Positions 46,091-59,230 of a stretch of DNA of 64,000 bases are shown in pieces. The DNA is from Tricholoma matsutake. Taxonomy: Eukaryota > Basidiomycota > Agaricomycetes > Agaricales > Tricholomataceae. How positions within the stretch are numbered: position 1 is the stretch's first letter; the number at the start of each line of letters is the position of its first letter. The notes below the pieces were generated by a model. It made no database searches. It was not told the DNA's origin and saw only the letters and a list, made by a program, of their open reading frames with translations. Position numbers and translations under genes: made by a program. The DNA lies in contig AP026547.1 of the NCBI GenBank assembly GCA_026075535.2, positions 5,704,001-5,768,000 of the forward strand, in the 5' to 3' direction.

Positions 46091-49000
46091 ATGACATCTG
46101 AGATCCCTTATGCCCCTGCCACAGTCCAACAGCAATCCTCCAGTCATGCCCCAATTCTATTGGCAGGCCACATCACTATCATGGTGATACACGTTTGGGA
46201 GAATGTGTGCCACCGCTATTTTCAACACAAGTCTGTGGCGGAGGCAAACCATGTAGAATCAATCCTCTACAACTTCAAAGGATCTAATGTTCAGTCCTGG
46301 GTCAACACCAATGTCGCTCATCTCATGACCCTCACCTTTTCCCAATTCCTCCTCAAATTCAAAAAGAAGTTCCTCGCAACTGGCAAGATGATCTTGTAGC
46401 TATCCAGATTGGAATGCAAGGAGTCCAGTCTTTCCTCTCGTGGACTGAAAAGATCTGCGAAGCCAACAGTGAACTTAGAATCACTAAGTCTACCTATCAC
46501 ATTGAGGACGACAAATTACATGCTCATTTTGTCCTGAGACTCTCCCCAAGCCTGAAGCTTTCCTATGATGTCCACAACACCCATGCAGACCTTGAGAAAA
46601 TAACCGACCTTGACTCCTGGATTGAGCGTGTCCACCTCCTCGACCTTGAACTTGACAACAAACATGCCCAATGGGTGAAACTTGCAATGGAAGCCAGACA
46701 AGCTCCTACCAAGATGTGCAGAGTCCTGCACAACTCCTCCACCATGAACACTCCCATTGCCTCAACCAGCACTTATACTTCTTCCTCTTCCTCTAAGACT
46801 GGTACACCCAAACTAATGCAGGCCAAATATGATCTCTTGAAGGCCCACCGTGGTTGTTTCTGATGCCATCTTTTTTACGTAGGTCATGTCTCACCAAACT
46901 GCATGCTTGGACCAGAGGAATGCCCAAGCCTGGACGCCATCAAGAACTGTACCCTTGCCAATGCACTCAAAGCCAAGGCCACATTTGAGAAGAAACAGGC
47001 AAGCACCATGGTAGCTGCCATGTTCAAAGTGGACAATGACCACAGTGACATTGTCTTAGGTGACAACGATGCTGAAGAGTACGTGTATCCAAACATTTCA
47101 TTTCCAGACCACCTTTGGTGGACATGTTGCATTGACGCGCCCGCAACCTGTGCCCCTACCCCTGTCCGTGCACTTATTGACCATGGCTCCCCACCAGTGC
47201 TGATTTCATCTGATTTTGTGGACCTCATGTGTCTCCCCCACTGCAAGCTTTTCAAGACTCTTTCAATTTTGGGCACCTTAGTAGAAAAGAACAAAGACTC
47301 AGATGCTACCTCAGTTTTAGATGAATACTGTAGATTACACCTACAATCGCAAGATTCCTCGTGGAAGTCGCACGTAATGAATGCAATCATTTGCCCAAAT
47401 CTCCATACCAACCTCGTCTTATGACTTGACTTCTTAGCCAGAAATAAGATCATTGTTGATGCTGATCTACGGACCACAATAGCAAAAGAATTGTACTATG
47501 ACCTTCTAAACCCTCCCACTCCCATCCCAAGGATTCCAGCATCAACAACACATCAATGTAGACAAGCAGAAGCATCTGCTATCAAAGAAGGGCAGAAGAG
47601 GACATGGACACTGAGACAGCTCGTCCACTGCGAACTAATCAATCTATTTGAGGAAAACCCATTGTGTTTCAATTTTGACACACACACACACACCACTTTG
47701 TCACCAGATCTCATCACGTCGATCCGCACACGCATTGAACAACTTGCAGCACAGAAAATACTACTCACACTCGATACAAAATACAAAAACTCATTTAAGG
47801 ACCGCTTCCCTAGCGACATCCCTCATGCAAATGACCTGCCAAAAGATGTATATCACCACATCGAAATAAAGCCAGGTGCTCCCATTTCAGTGGGGCATGC
47901 ATACTCATGTCCCCAAAAATACAGGGAAGGTTGGAAGACCTTGATCCAACAACATTCTGCTGCAGGACACATCCATCCTTCTTCCTCACCATACACCTCA
48001 CTGTCCTTCATCATCCCGAAATCTGACCTCACAGTCCTCCCAAGATGGGTAAATGACTACCGGAAACTCAACAGTGTCACTGTCCCTGACCATTATCCCC
48101 TACCCTGGATCGACGACATCCTTGCCGACTGCTCAAAAGGAAAAAATTGGGGGAAGATTGACATGACAAACTTGTTCTTTCAGACTCTCGTACACCCAAC
48201 CATGTGAAGTGCACAGCAACACTAACTCCCTTCACCCTGTGGGAATGGGTGGTCATGCCGATGGGTTTGAGCTCCCCCACAACACACCAATGTCGTGTCA
48301 CACCAGCTTTAGGTGACCTCATTGGCAAAATCTGCCATGTATACTTGGACGATATCATCATTTGGTCATCATCACTTGCCGAACACAAACAGAATGTAGC
48401 CTGGGTATTGGAAGCACTCCGAATGGCACATCTCTACTGCTCACTAAAGAAATCGCAGCTATTTACTACAGAAATTGATTTCCTCGGGCACCACATCTCA
48501 GCCCATGGTATTGAAGCTGACACATCTAAAGTGGAACATATTATGAACTGGCCCATGCCTACATCCGCAAAACATGTCCAACAATTCCTTGGAATTGTAA
48601 GATACATTAGCGCATTCTTACCTTGCCTCATGGAACACACGACTCTCCTCACGCCACTCACCAAGAAGGAATGCAATGCAAGATTCCCTGCATGGACTCA
48701 AGAGCACAAGTGGGCATTTGAAGCCATCAAAGGACTGGTACTCAGCAGGGACTGCCTCGCTTTAATCAACCATCACAACCCTGGGAAAAACAAAATCTTC
48801 ATAACCTGTGATGCAAGCAGAAGATGCACAGGTGCTGTCCTATCATTTGGAGAAACTTGGGAGACAGCTCGGCCAGTGGCATTTGAAAGCAGGCAACTCA
48901 AAGGCATGGAACTACACTACCCTGTACATGAACAGGAATTACTGAGCATCATGCATGCCCTGGCCAAATGCCAGACGGACCTTTTGGGTACACACATCTA

Positions 49001-50490
49001 CATTTACACAGACCACAAAACACTCCAAAATTTCAATTTGCAGAAAGACCTGTTTCCCCAACAAGCCTGGTGGATGGAATATCTATCCCAATATGAATAT
49101 TCGATCACCTACATCAAAGGCAAAGACAACACAGTCACTGATGCACTATCACAGTTACCGATCGAAGATTGTGAAAACTCCAATGCAAAAACTACAATCG
49201 CAGCAACCTTTTCAATCGAAAACAACCCAAAATTATTTGCAAAGATACACCAGGGTTATTCACATGACAGTTGGTGTACAGTAATCCTCGATGACTTAAA
49301 ATGTGGCATGATAGACTCAAAACTGGACATCAAACTGCATAATGGACTACTGTTCATTGGATCCTGACTAATCATTCCAAAGTACCTCGACCTGCAAGAA
49401 AACCTCTTCCACCTCGCACATGACCACCTTGGACATTTCGATGGTGAGAAAACATATGGTTCCCTTTGACATGAATTCTATTGGCCCAATATGAGAAGGG
49501 ACCTACTTAACACATATGTCCCCGCTTGTGCCGAATGTCAATGCAACAAGTTGGGAACACAGAAAACACCTGGACCCTTACACCCCCTCCCCATTCCTGA
49601 CCACCGTTTTGACTCCGTGGAAGTCAATTTCATTGGACCACTGCCATTAGACAACAACTTCGACCAGATTGTCACCATGACTGACCGCCTGGGGGCAGAC
49701 ATACAATTAGCAGTGTGTACAACCAAAACCACAGCGGAGGAATTTGCGAACATTTTCTTTGACACGTGGTATTGCAAGAATGGATGCCCACTGGAAATCA
49801 TCAGTGATTGGGACAAACTCTTTATCTTGAAATTCTGGAAAGCTCTGATAAAATTAACAGGCATCAAACACAAACTTTCGACTGCATACCACCCCAAGAC
49901 TGACGGTGCTTCAGAATGTACAAACAAAACAGTTGTACAGTGCCTCTGATATCATGTTGAACACAATCAAAAAGGATGGGTGAAAGCACTTCTGAAAGTG
50001 TGTTTCAACATCATGAACACGATCAATGCATCCACAAGTTTCTTGCCATTTGTACTCAAAACTGGACGATCACTGCATTTACTCCTTCCCCTGCTTAGAA
50101 AATTACATGAAGCAAGCATAAGCACAGAGGAACGAAATGCATGACAACTCATCGAGGCAATCAAAATCGACGTTCAAGCTGCAAAAGACAGCATGCTAGC
50201 TGCAAAAATCTCTCAAGCACACCATGCCAACAAAGACTGGGCACTGAAACCTTCATTCCATGTGGGTGACCATGTAATGCTCACAACGGCGAAACAACAG
50301 AGGGAATTCATGCAGGCTAAGGATGGGTGGGTCGCAAAGTTCATGGCTAGGAATAATGGACCTTATGAGATACTTGAAGCATATCCTGATTCATCAACAT
50401 ACAAACTTTGGCTCCCTGAATCATTGAAACAGTGCCACACCTTCCATGTCTCCCAGTTATGGCCTCATCATGAAAATGATGCCTGGTAGG
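46091..50490 (+). pseudogene. Ty3/gypsy relic D: gag-pol
   Basis: Gag (46091-46863, frameshift at about 46400), protease-like ALIDHGSPPVLISSDFVD, RT with SSPYTSLSFIIPKSDLTVLP, WVNDYRKLN and YLDDIIIWSSSL (catalytic Asp pair intact), RNase H with ITCDASRRCTGAVLSFGE and IYTDHKTLQNF, the zinc-binding HDHLGHFDGEKTY...CAECQCNK, and integrase. The first integrase Asp is Asn (VEVNFIGPLP), the second (IISDWDKLF) and Glu (ASECTNKTV) remain. Stops or frame changes at about 46863, 47424, 48206, 49367, 49470, 49949 and 50144. No chromodomain and no 3' LTR: it ends against relic E. Confidence 0.9.
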
Positions 50491-50538
50491 ACTACCAGGA
50501 TTCCTCCAGGACTATGTGGGGCAGTGTGAAGTTCAGAC

Positions 50539-53500
50539 CTAAGGTAAAACCTTGTTGTTCTGAGCCGACCAAATGTCCAGTGCTTCACAGTCTTTGAGTT
50601 TGCATCCAGGGAGCCAACAGTCTTCTTCAGGGCCATAACCATGCCAACATACTAGATACTGGATGCCTCGTCTGCGCTTCCCTTCCTCCAGGATTCTGTT
50701 GACAGTGTATTCTTTGTGCAAGTCGATCAGGACCACCAAAGGTTTTTGAAGTTTGTGTCCCGGAAAAAGTTCTTTATCATTCTCAATGAAGGGTAGAGCC
50801 TGCAACATGTGAAATGTGGGAAAGGTGTTGGAGTGATTTGGCATGTCAATGGTGATGGTGGAAAGTTGTGGAGTCATTTCAGTCACGAGGTATGGGCCAT
50901 CATACTGAGGCATGAATTTGGCAACATGGAGTTCACCTTTTGCCTTGTATTCTTGTCATCTGTGCAATGTAGATAAGACCACCCTGTTTCCTTTCTTGAA
51001 AGGAAAATCATTAGATCGATGCTCATTTTCAGAGAGAGATTGTGAGATCTTAGCGCAGAGTAAGTTATCCTGGGCCTCTTTGACATCAACCTGGAGTTGT
51101 TTGATGATATCAACAGCACAAATGTCTTCAACTGTTCCATCTGAAGAAGTGACAAGAGGAGGGATGATTCGTGGGCTTCAGCCCATGCGGAGTTGGAATG
51201 GCAAAAAACCTGTGGAAGCGTTAATGGAGTTCATGATGTCAAAGCATACCCACAGTAGTGCCCGGTGCCAGCCAGTTTGGTTCCTCTCAACATGATAGCA
51301 GAGACACTGATTGATCGTCTTGTTTGAGCATTCACTTGCGCCATCAGATTGAGGATGGTAGGCTGTGGACATTTTAAGCTTCACGCCAGTCAGTTTATGA
51401 AGCATCTGCCAAAATTTTGATAGAAAAAGCTTATTGCAGTTGGAAATGATCTCCAAAGGACGTTCTCACAATACCACTCGTTGAAAAAGATGACAGCGAG
51501 GTCTTCTGCGCTGATATCAGTACATGTAGGAATGATCCGAATATTGGTGTTCAGTCAATCAGTGAAAGAGACAATGCAGTCGAGACCGTTGTCTTTGTGG
51601 GAGGAAGTGAGCACCTGTAATACACATGCACCAGGGGTCCTCAGCATATCCAGAATGGATGGCACTCAAGAGGTCATGGTCTACTGCTATAGAGAAGGTT
51701 GCAGCCACAGAGGGGAGGGCCTACAAATTGTCACAGGATCAGTCAAGATGTGAGCACAGGCAAAGGATCCAGCATTTTTGTTGCTGATGAGTGCAACGGT
51801 ATCAGGAGGGTCAGGGGGGTATGGTATTGATGCAGATGATTTGGCCTTGAAGGATGTTCAGAATAAGGCATCAGCCACACAGTTTTCATCCCCTTTGATG
51901 TAGATGATTTTGCAGTCATACTGTGACATAAATTCCATCCATTGAGCCTGACGTCAGCTCAGATCCCGCTGTGTGTCAAAGTTTTCGGGTGTTTTGTGAT
52001 CTGTGTAAATAAAAAATGGGATGCCCACAAGGTCAGAACACCATTTCTGGAGCGCATGGATGATAGTGAGCATCTCCTTCTCATGTATGGGATAGTTCAA
52101 TTCAGCCCCCTTAAATGTCATTGAATCAAAGGCAACTGGGCATGCGGTTTCCCAAGCTTTCCTGAACAAGAGGACAGCTCCTGACTGATAATTGCTTGCA
52201 TCCATGGTGACAAAAATCTTGTGATCCAGCATGAGGTCATAATCAACTGTAGTGAGGCATTCACAGCTGATCACAGCTGATCACGGCCTTCTTAATTTCA
52301 CAGAAGGTGACCTCATGAAGTTCGGTCCAGGCAGGAAACACTTTGTTACATTCCTTCATAGTGAGTTCCAAAAGTACGCATGTGTGATCCATGATGTGTG
52401 GTAAAAAATGGGCAACATAACAAACAAGACCACAGAATTGATGGACCTCTTTAGCATTACGAGGTCAAGGCCAATTGACAATGCGGTCTGTCTTTTTAGA
52501 GTCGGCCTCGAATCCTCAAGTAGAGATGTGGTGCCCGAGGAAGTCAACCTCTGATAAAAAAAGGTGCATCTTCTTCGGGTTGCAGTACAATTGAGCTTCT
52601 CAGAGAGCTTCAAGGATTGTGTGCACATTCTGACAGTGCTCTTCAAGTGACTTAGACCAAATAATGATGTTGTCAAGATAGATATGGCAGATTTTGCTGA
52701 TCCAAGGGTGCAATGCAGCAGTAACCCGTCATTGATGAATGGCAGGTGAGTTCTTGAGGCCCATAGGCATCATGGTCCATTCAAAGAGGCCAAATGGTGT
52801 TGATATGGCTGTCAGAGGAATGTCAGCAGGGTGCATGCGCATCTGAAAGAAACTGTTCATCATATCGATGGTGCCCCAGATCTTGCCCTTTGCACAATCA
52901 TTCAAGATATCATTGATATGAGGGATAGGGTGAGAGTCAGAGATGGTGTTTCTGTTCAGCTGCCAGTAATTGTTGACTCACCATGGGAGGACAGTGGGGT
53001 CTGATTTAGTGACAATGAAAGCAGGTGAAGCATGTGGAGAGGAGGATGGTCGGATACAGCCTGTATCCAGGTGTTGCTGAATGAGGGTTTGCCAAGTGTC
53101 TTGAAATTTATGGGGGCATGCATAGGTGTGTGTCTTAATTGTCAGTTCAGCATTCTTCAGCTTAATCCATGCAGTCATGTTCCATGGTAGTTTATCAACA
53201 TGAGGAAGTGGTTTGAATATGTCTTGAAACTCTGTGAGTAAGGCAGTTTCAAGAGTGCCGACTTTTGACTGGAATGCGAGAACCTCAACATGCTCCTTGA
53301 TCATTCCCGCAATGTCCAATGGTTTCACTGGTTCAGGAATATGCTTGCCAGCCTTCAAACATTGTGCACAGACATCTATCAGTTAGGGTAGCATGGTCCT
53401 AACCCTCTCCTTTGTTTGTCTTATCATGTGTTTCAGATTAATGAGTTTCCAATGGGGCATCGGGGGAGGGGGGTTCAAAAGATCATATTTATTCTCTTTG

Positions 53501-53952
53501 TCGATAGCCATACAAGTTTCAAAGTCTGTGAGAATATGGTTTACAGTAAGGAATGGGAGGCCAAGTAGCAATGGGACACATAAACCAGAAGCTTTAATGG
53601 TTTGAGAACACCACACAGAGTTAGGTGCGTAAGGGGAAATTTTAACATACTCATGCAAATGACTGTCTGATGATGATGAATTGTTCAGTGCAATGAAAAT
53701 GGGCAAGGGATTGTGCAGACGATACTGGTGCAAACCTAGGCAGTCAGCTAACATTGAGTCAATGAGAATGACATGAGCTCCACAATTGAGCATGCTGTTC
53801 ACTGTGATAGATTTGTCAGAGCCAGGTCCCATGAGGGAGCACAGCCAATGGAGATGAGGTATGGTAAGGGGTGCACTAACCTCCTCTTCACTCGCAGAAC
53901 CAGAACCTAGTACAGCGGAAGGCATGATAGCCCCAGCGACAAATGAGGTGAC
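50539..53952 (-). pseudogene. Ty3/gypsy relic E (chromovirus): protease to chromodomain
   Basis: Minus strand. Protease (NSMLNCGAHVILIDSMLADC), RT (HASPAFIVTKSDPTVLPW, then IDMMNSFFQMRMHPADIPL and YLDNIIIWSKSLEEH, the second catalytic Asp being Asn), RNase H (IFVTMDASNYQSGAVLLF), integrase (STAYHPQSDGASECSNKT) and a C-terminal chromodomain (YTVNRILEEGKRRRGIQYLV, CWHGYGPEEDCWLPG). Multiple stops. Its gag lies at 61457-62656, beyond the nested element F. No 3' LTR at the left end; it abuts relic D tail to tail. Confidence 0.88.
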
Positions 53953-54659
53953 TGTTAAGAACTGATCCTAGAGGCCACTTCAGAATCCAACCAGACACTG
54001 TGGGTGATGATAGTGGGAGATTGTCAGGTCGATGCGGATTCTGCAGAAGGGGAAATGGAAAGGACTTGGCTTCAGCTTGTAAGAAGCTGTGCCCTTCACC
54101 TCATCTGGTGTCCTAATTTCAAGTTGAGGGTTTAGAGGTAGGAGCAGGAAAGTGTGGGTAAATGCAGGGAGGAGTACGGAGGGACTTAGGTTAAGTTCAG
54201 ATGAGACTAGAACTTCAGAGGGAGACTAGAGGTTGAGTCGAATGGAGTTCAGACTCTTAGAGGACAGGGGTTGGAGTAGAAGGAGGTTTTAGATTGGCAG
54301 GGTAAAGTCCAGTCTATGTCAATATATGAACTGAGGAATACAAGGCGAAACTAACTAAGCTTAAATACTGTAGTCTGGAATAATGCAGAACAGGAACGAA
54401 GACTGCGGCAGTGTCTCGACTGCATAGATAAATTATCTAGCAGGAGCCGCACAGGAATCCATAGTTGAATTTGCAATAGAGATGTCAGCCTTGGGAAGGC
54501 AGCCATGGATGCTGTACAAGGCAGCCTGGTGCACAGCAGTGTGGGCAGTGCAAGGCGGCCGGGAACGAAATTGGGAGGCGTAGGCAAAAGTCATGTTTGA
54601 CGTGTGGGAAAGGGTTGGATGGATGCAGGTTCTGATCGGGCGAGGAACAGTTCTTGACA
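53953..54659 (-). repeat. 3' LTR of chromovirus F
   Basis: 707 bp. On the minus strand it is preceded by the purine tract AAGGGGGAAA (about 54662-54673). Differences from the 5' LTR are mainly C/T or G/A. Confidence 0.92.
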
Positions 54660-54796
54660 GTATTTCCCCCTTAGTGCCGAGCCTACAAGGCACATGAGGG
54701 TTTGAGTCCGAATGAGGAAGTTGGTTGAATTTTCCGAATGCAGTAATTGGTTGAAAAAATTTTCACGTTCTTTCCTTCTCCCATCAACTATCAATT

Positions 54797-55791
54797 ATGT
54801 CCCCTCCAGCAGTATCCGCGCAGATCAAATTGGCTGCGATGAGGGCCCAACATGAACAGAGGGAGCGGGCAATGAAGGAGCAGATGGAATGGGAGATGAA
54901 GGAGCTGGAGGAAGCGGCGAGGGAGGAGGAGCGCCGGGTGCAGGAGGCACAGAAGGAAGCAGAGGAGGCTGCAAAGGCTGAGGAGGTGCACCAGGCAGAG
55001 GCGTGGAAAAAAGAGGTATCGGCCGCAAGACGAGCAGAGAAGAAGCAGGCAGCTGCGGCCACAGGTTTGGAGGATGAGGCCAAGGGGAGCAAGTCCCCAA
55101 AGAAAAAGAAAGTCGCCAAGTCAAAGGTGTGAGTGGGGTCGGAGGGGTCGGAGGGTCCGGTGTGGGTGCAGGCCGCATTGCCTTGCAAAAGGTGCATACT
55201 TGTTTCCCTTTTCAGTCTCTTTTTACTGACAAGTGGCCTAGATGCAAATATCAAAAGATCGCTTGTTTCAAGATGGGTGCGAAGGGATGGGTGTGCAACA
55301 ACTGCATGCATGTCAAACATAAGTGCGAGGAGGTAGTGTGGGAGGGGCAGGAAGCCCCTGCAGCAAAACCGGCGGGAACGACGGGGGTGACTGGGGAAAA
55401 CCTGGAATTAATGCAACAAATGATGAAGTTAATAAGGAAGGGGTTTGCTGAGGTGGCTACTGCAGTGCGGGAGTCGATGGGGGAGATTTGGGACACTTTG
55501 GACCCAGAGTGGGTGGAGGAAGAAAGTGCCAGGGAGGAGAGCGACGAGGGTGACGAAGAGGTGGAGCGGGCAGTGCAAGAGTCCCGGCGGGAAAGATGTG
55601 GGATCCGAAAATCTGGAGATGACTGGGAGGCCTTCCAGAGATATCTGGAGAAAAGGCGAGCTGATGATGAGGAGGAGAGTGAGGATGAAGAAGAGGGTGA
55701 GGAGGGTGAAGAGAAGGATGAGGGTGGAGATGCAGGCAAAGTTGGGGGAGAGGGAGATGAAGATGGAGAGGGAGAAGCCGTGGTAGTGTAG
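54797..55791 (+). CDS. Antisense accessory gene of chromovirus F
   Basis: Runs opposite to gag-pol, between the 3' LTR and the pol end. Exon 1 (54797-55126) starts MSPPAVSAQIKLAAMRAQHE and encodes an Ala/Glu/Lys/Arg-rich coiled coil ending KSPKKKKVAKSK. An 89-base intron (GTGTGAG...TTTTCAG, 55127-55215) keeps phase. Exon 2 starts SLFTDKWPRCKYQKIACFKM and contains a Cys cluster (CKYQKIAC, CNNCMHVKHKC) resembling a fungal zinc-cluster half, then an acidic Glu/Asp-rich C-terminus to TAG 55789-55791. About 300 residues, with no stop in either exon although gag-pol nearby is full of stops. The pol frame stays open antisense to about 55457, so overlap must be weighed. Function unknown; DNA or RNA binding, or regulation of the element, is a guess. 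Confidence 0.6.
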
Positions 55792-55792
55792 G

Positions 55793-55833
55793 GACCCAGT
55801 TGGGTCCAAAAAAAAATCTTTTTTCAATAAAAT
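55793..55833 (+). terminator. Hairpin and AATAAA after the antisense gene
   Basis: GGACCCAGTTGGGTCC gives a 7-bp stem 2 bases past the stop, followed by A/T tracts and AATAAA at about 55827, a fitting 3' end for the + strand transcript. Confidence 0.5.
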
Positions 55834-55849
55834 TTGCTCTGAGTTCGGA

Positions 55850-58800
55850 CTGAGTGAATAAGTAATGTGAATAGTCTTTAGCGGGTAACGGTCTGGGTTT
55901 CTGTGGGTAGCGGGTGTGAAAATCCACAAGGAGTTCTTGGGCATGGTCAAGTTCTGTAACAGGTAGCCAGGAAGTCTCTTTGTCGGTTCCCTGGTAACCT
56001 TCCCATCGGACGAGGTAGAGAATCTTGCAGCGACGTCGGTTGTCGACTTTGGAGTCGAGGACTTCGGCAATCTCATATTCGAGCTCATCATTGATGGTGA
56101 TTGGAGGAGGTGGAGGTTGTACTCGATTTGGAATTGTGTTCGGGGAGTGTTTCTATAGTTGAGAGACATGGAAAACAGGGTGAATGGCCCGCATGTGATC
56201 CGGGAGCCGCAGGGTGACTGAGTGAGTGCCTGGGCGGGCGATGATTTCAAAGGGGCCATGGTGCTTTTCGGAAAGTTTCTTGGAAGGACGTGTGGTGCGG
56301 ATATTTCCCACAGTGATGTAGGCAGAATCACCAATGTTGAAGTCGGGTGCGGGTGCCTGATGTTTGTCCACAGGACCTTGATAACACTCTTGAGTGGCCG
56401 CAAGTTGTTTCCGAAGCTCCTGATGAAGGTCATCTAAGTTGACGACAAACTCGCGGGCGTGCTGTGAAGCTAAGTCGCATTCTGGAAAGACGGAAATGTT
56501 CAGGTGATAGCCTTTGTTGGCAAAGAAAGGGGATATGCCTGTAGAGGCGGAAGGAGCATTGTTGTAGGCAAATTTGCCCAAGGGTAAGAGGTGAGACCAG
56601 TCATCCTGCTGATAGTTGCAGAAGATCCAGAGGTACTGCTCCAAGGTCTGATTAAGTCGTTCTGTCTGACCATCACCTTGCGGGTGATAACCGGAAGTGA
56701 AGTGGATCTGCATGTCGAGTGCTTTTCCGAGGGAGCGGAAAAAATGGGAGACAAACTTGGATCCCCAGTTGCAAGTGACGTGCGATGGAACGCCATGCTT
56801 GGAGAAGACGTGGAGGACAAACAGGTTGGCTAGTTCTTGGGCTGTGATCTCATTGACAGTTGGGATGAAGATGCCTTGCTTGGTGAGATGGTCAACGATG
56901 ACCAGGATAGCGGTGTGACCATCGGAGTTGGGTAGTTGTTCAATGAAGTCCATGGAGATGGAGTTCCAAGGTTGTTCTGGAACCGGAAGTTGCTTTAGAA
57001 ACCCGTAGGGCTTGTGTCGAGGTGACTTGGATCGTTTGCAAGTGGTACAGGTTTTGCAGGGTTCCTGCACAAAGGTGCAGAGGTTTGGCCAAACATATTC
57101 CTGGCAGACAAGCTGCTGGGTTTTGTTTTGTCTGAAGTGGCCAGAGAGGATGTGATTGTGTTTGTACTGAAGGACCTTGAGGCAAAGATCCACAACATCC
57201 AGAACATAAATCCAGTTGAAGTGGCGGAGAAGACCTGCCTCGTCTATGGTCCAGTTGGGGTCGACAGGTGTCGGAAGATGTGCGGATGATAAAGGGTCAA
57301 GGGGTAGGGAGGTGCGGATGTCATGGTGGAGTTTCTCAACATCCATGATTACTGCTTGTTGAAGAATGGGTGTGGCGAAATAGGTGGCGTGGAGGGAAGA
57401 GGTGAGCTGTTCCTGTGTGAATACAGGTCGGAAGTTGGTTGGGTTTATGGAGGCAAAGTCGCTATTTCCCCCTTTGCGGTAGACGTCCCAACGTCTAGTG
57501 AGTGCATCTGGCTTGGCCCCTAGTTTTCCAGGGCGGAAGCGGATGACGAGATTGAATTGGGAAAGGTACTCAGACCAATGGGCCTGGTGGCAGGTGAGCA
57601 ACTTGGTAGTGCTGAAGTACTCAAGATTTTTGTGGTCGGTGACCACATCAACTGGGTTTGCGGAACCCTCGAAATACTGCTGCCAGTGTTTGAAGGCCTC
57701 GAAAATGGCCAAGAGTTCCTGATCATGGGTGTTGTAATTTAGTTCAGTGGGATTGAAGGAGCGGGAATGAAAGGTGACCGGATGGATTTCTCCATCTGCA
57801 GTGTAAACCGAAAGGATAGCCACTAGGGCGTAGTCGGAAGTGTCAGTTTCAAGTACCATCTGTGAGTCAGGTACCCATTGTGTTAAGATGGGGGCATGGG
57901 TGAATTCTTGTTTGAGCTTTTCAAAAGTGTTGCGGCACTTCTTGTTGAAGTCCCAGGGTGCAAATTTCTGCGTTAAGCAGGTAAGTGGGACAACAATGTC
58001 TGAATAGCCATTAATGAAGCGGCGGTAAAAGTTGCAAAAGCCTAAGAAGGATTGAATATCCTTAACTTTCCTAGGCTCGGGCCAGTCAAGCACGGTTTTG
58101 ACTTTATCCTCGGACATCCATAGTCCATCCGGTGAAAGGATGAAACCCAAATATTCGACGGTGTCTTTGTGGAACTCACATTTCTGTGGAGAGGCGTAAA
58201 GTCCATTTTTCCGGAGACGGCGGAGGACTTCTTTGATGTGAGCCCCATGCTGGGACTTGTCATCGGAATAGATTAGGATGTCGTTGAGGTATACGATGAC
58301 ACAAACATCCAGCATGTCGCTGAAGATGTCGTTCATAAACCGCTGGAAAGCTGCGGGTGCATTAGTGAGCCCAAAGGGGACCACCAACCACTCGAAGGAT
58401 CCATAGCAGGTGCGGAAAGTAGTTTTCCACTCATCACCATCAGCGATGCAGACTAGGTGATAAGCGTGCTGCAAGTCTATTTTGGTGAACAAGCGGGCTT
58501 TGTGGGGAGAGTCAAGTAGGTCAGAAATGAGAGGAAGTGGGTAGCGGTCTTTCTTTGTAAGACGGTTAAGTCCTCAGTAGTTGACACAAAGTTGGAGACT
58601 ACTGTCCTTCTTCTTGACGAAGAGAATCAGAGTGCCATGCGGAGACTTGGATGGGCAGATGAAACCTGAGTGGATGTTTTCATCAATAAAGACTCATAAG
58701 GCTTCTAATTCAGAGGGGGAGAGAGAATACATTCAGCCCAGAGGCAGAGGAGTATTGTCTTCTGTCTCTATCTTGAGGTCGTAAGACCGATGCGGAGGAA

Positions 58801-59230
58801 GGGTATCTGCCTTAGTCTTATTAAAGACATCAGCAAATTCATGATACTCAGGAGGAATATCGGAGAGGTTGGAGGAGTAAGCGGATTGGGCAGAGCAGGT
58901 GGATAACCCTTCTGGAGCGAAGGTCATCTGAAAAGCTACTGCCCCAGGAAGTTTGCTAGCATGCATATAAGCGGCAGAATTGATGAAGGAGATGTCGGGA
59001 GGTGTAAACTTAGGAGGAATGGGAGGTTCGGAAAGTGCAGAAGAGTCAAGGATTTCTACTGGAAGATTCGGGGACAAAGGTGATATCAGGGGTGCTGGAC
59101 CTCTATGATCTGCAGAGTGGAAAGCGAGTTGGCTTGAAGACCAGTCAATCAACGGATTGTATTGCTTCAGCCAGTTATGACCAAGTACAGCGGAACAGGA
59201 AGAGTCAAGCGAGGTTACATAAAATGACAA
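55850..59230 (-). pseudogene. Chromovirus F pol
   Basis: Minus strand. Protease region (SLDSSCSAVLGHNWLKQYNP), RT from [20 protein letters not shown] through FTKIDLQHAYHLVCIADGDE to VYLNDILIYSDD, in which the first catalytic Asp is Asn; RNase H (LETDTSDYALVAILSVYTAD); integrase zinc finger (HILSGHFRQNKT...CKTCTTCKRSK); core with SMDFIEQLPNSDGH (Asp kept), VTCNWGSKF (second Asp is Asn) and GDGQTERLNQTLEQY (Glu kept); chromodomain EYEIAEVLDSKVDNRRRCKI then LYLVRWEGYQGTDKETSWLP. Stops at about 58576 and 56153 add to the damage. Confidence 0.92.

Noticed and set aside
55429..56433. Long minus-strand frame of 334 residues over the end of chromovirus F
   Set aside because: Ser/Leu/Phe-rich, shadow of pol/chromodomain and of the antisense gene; the chromodomain is in another frame.
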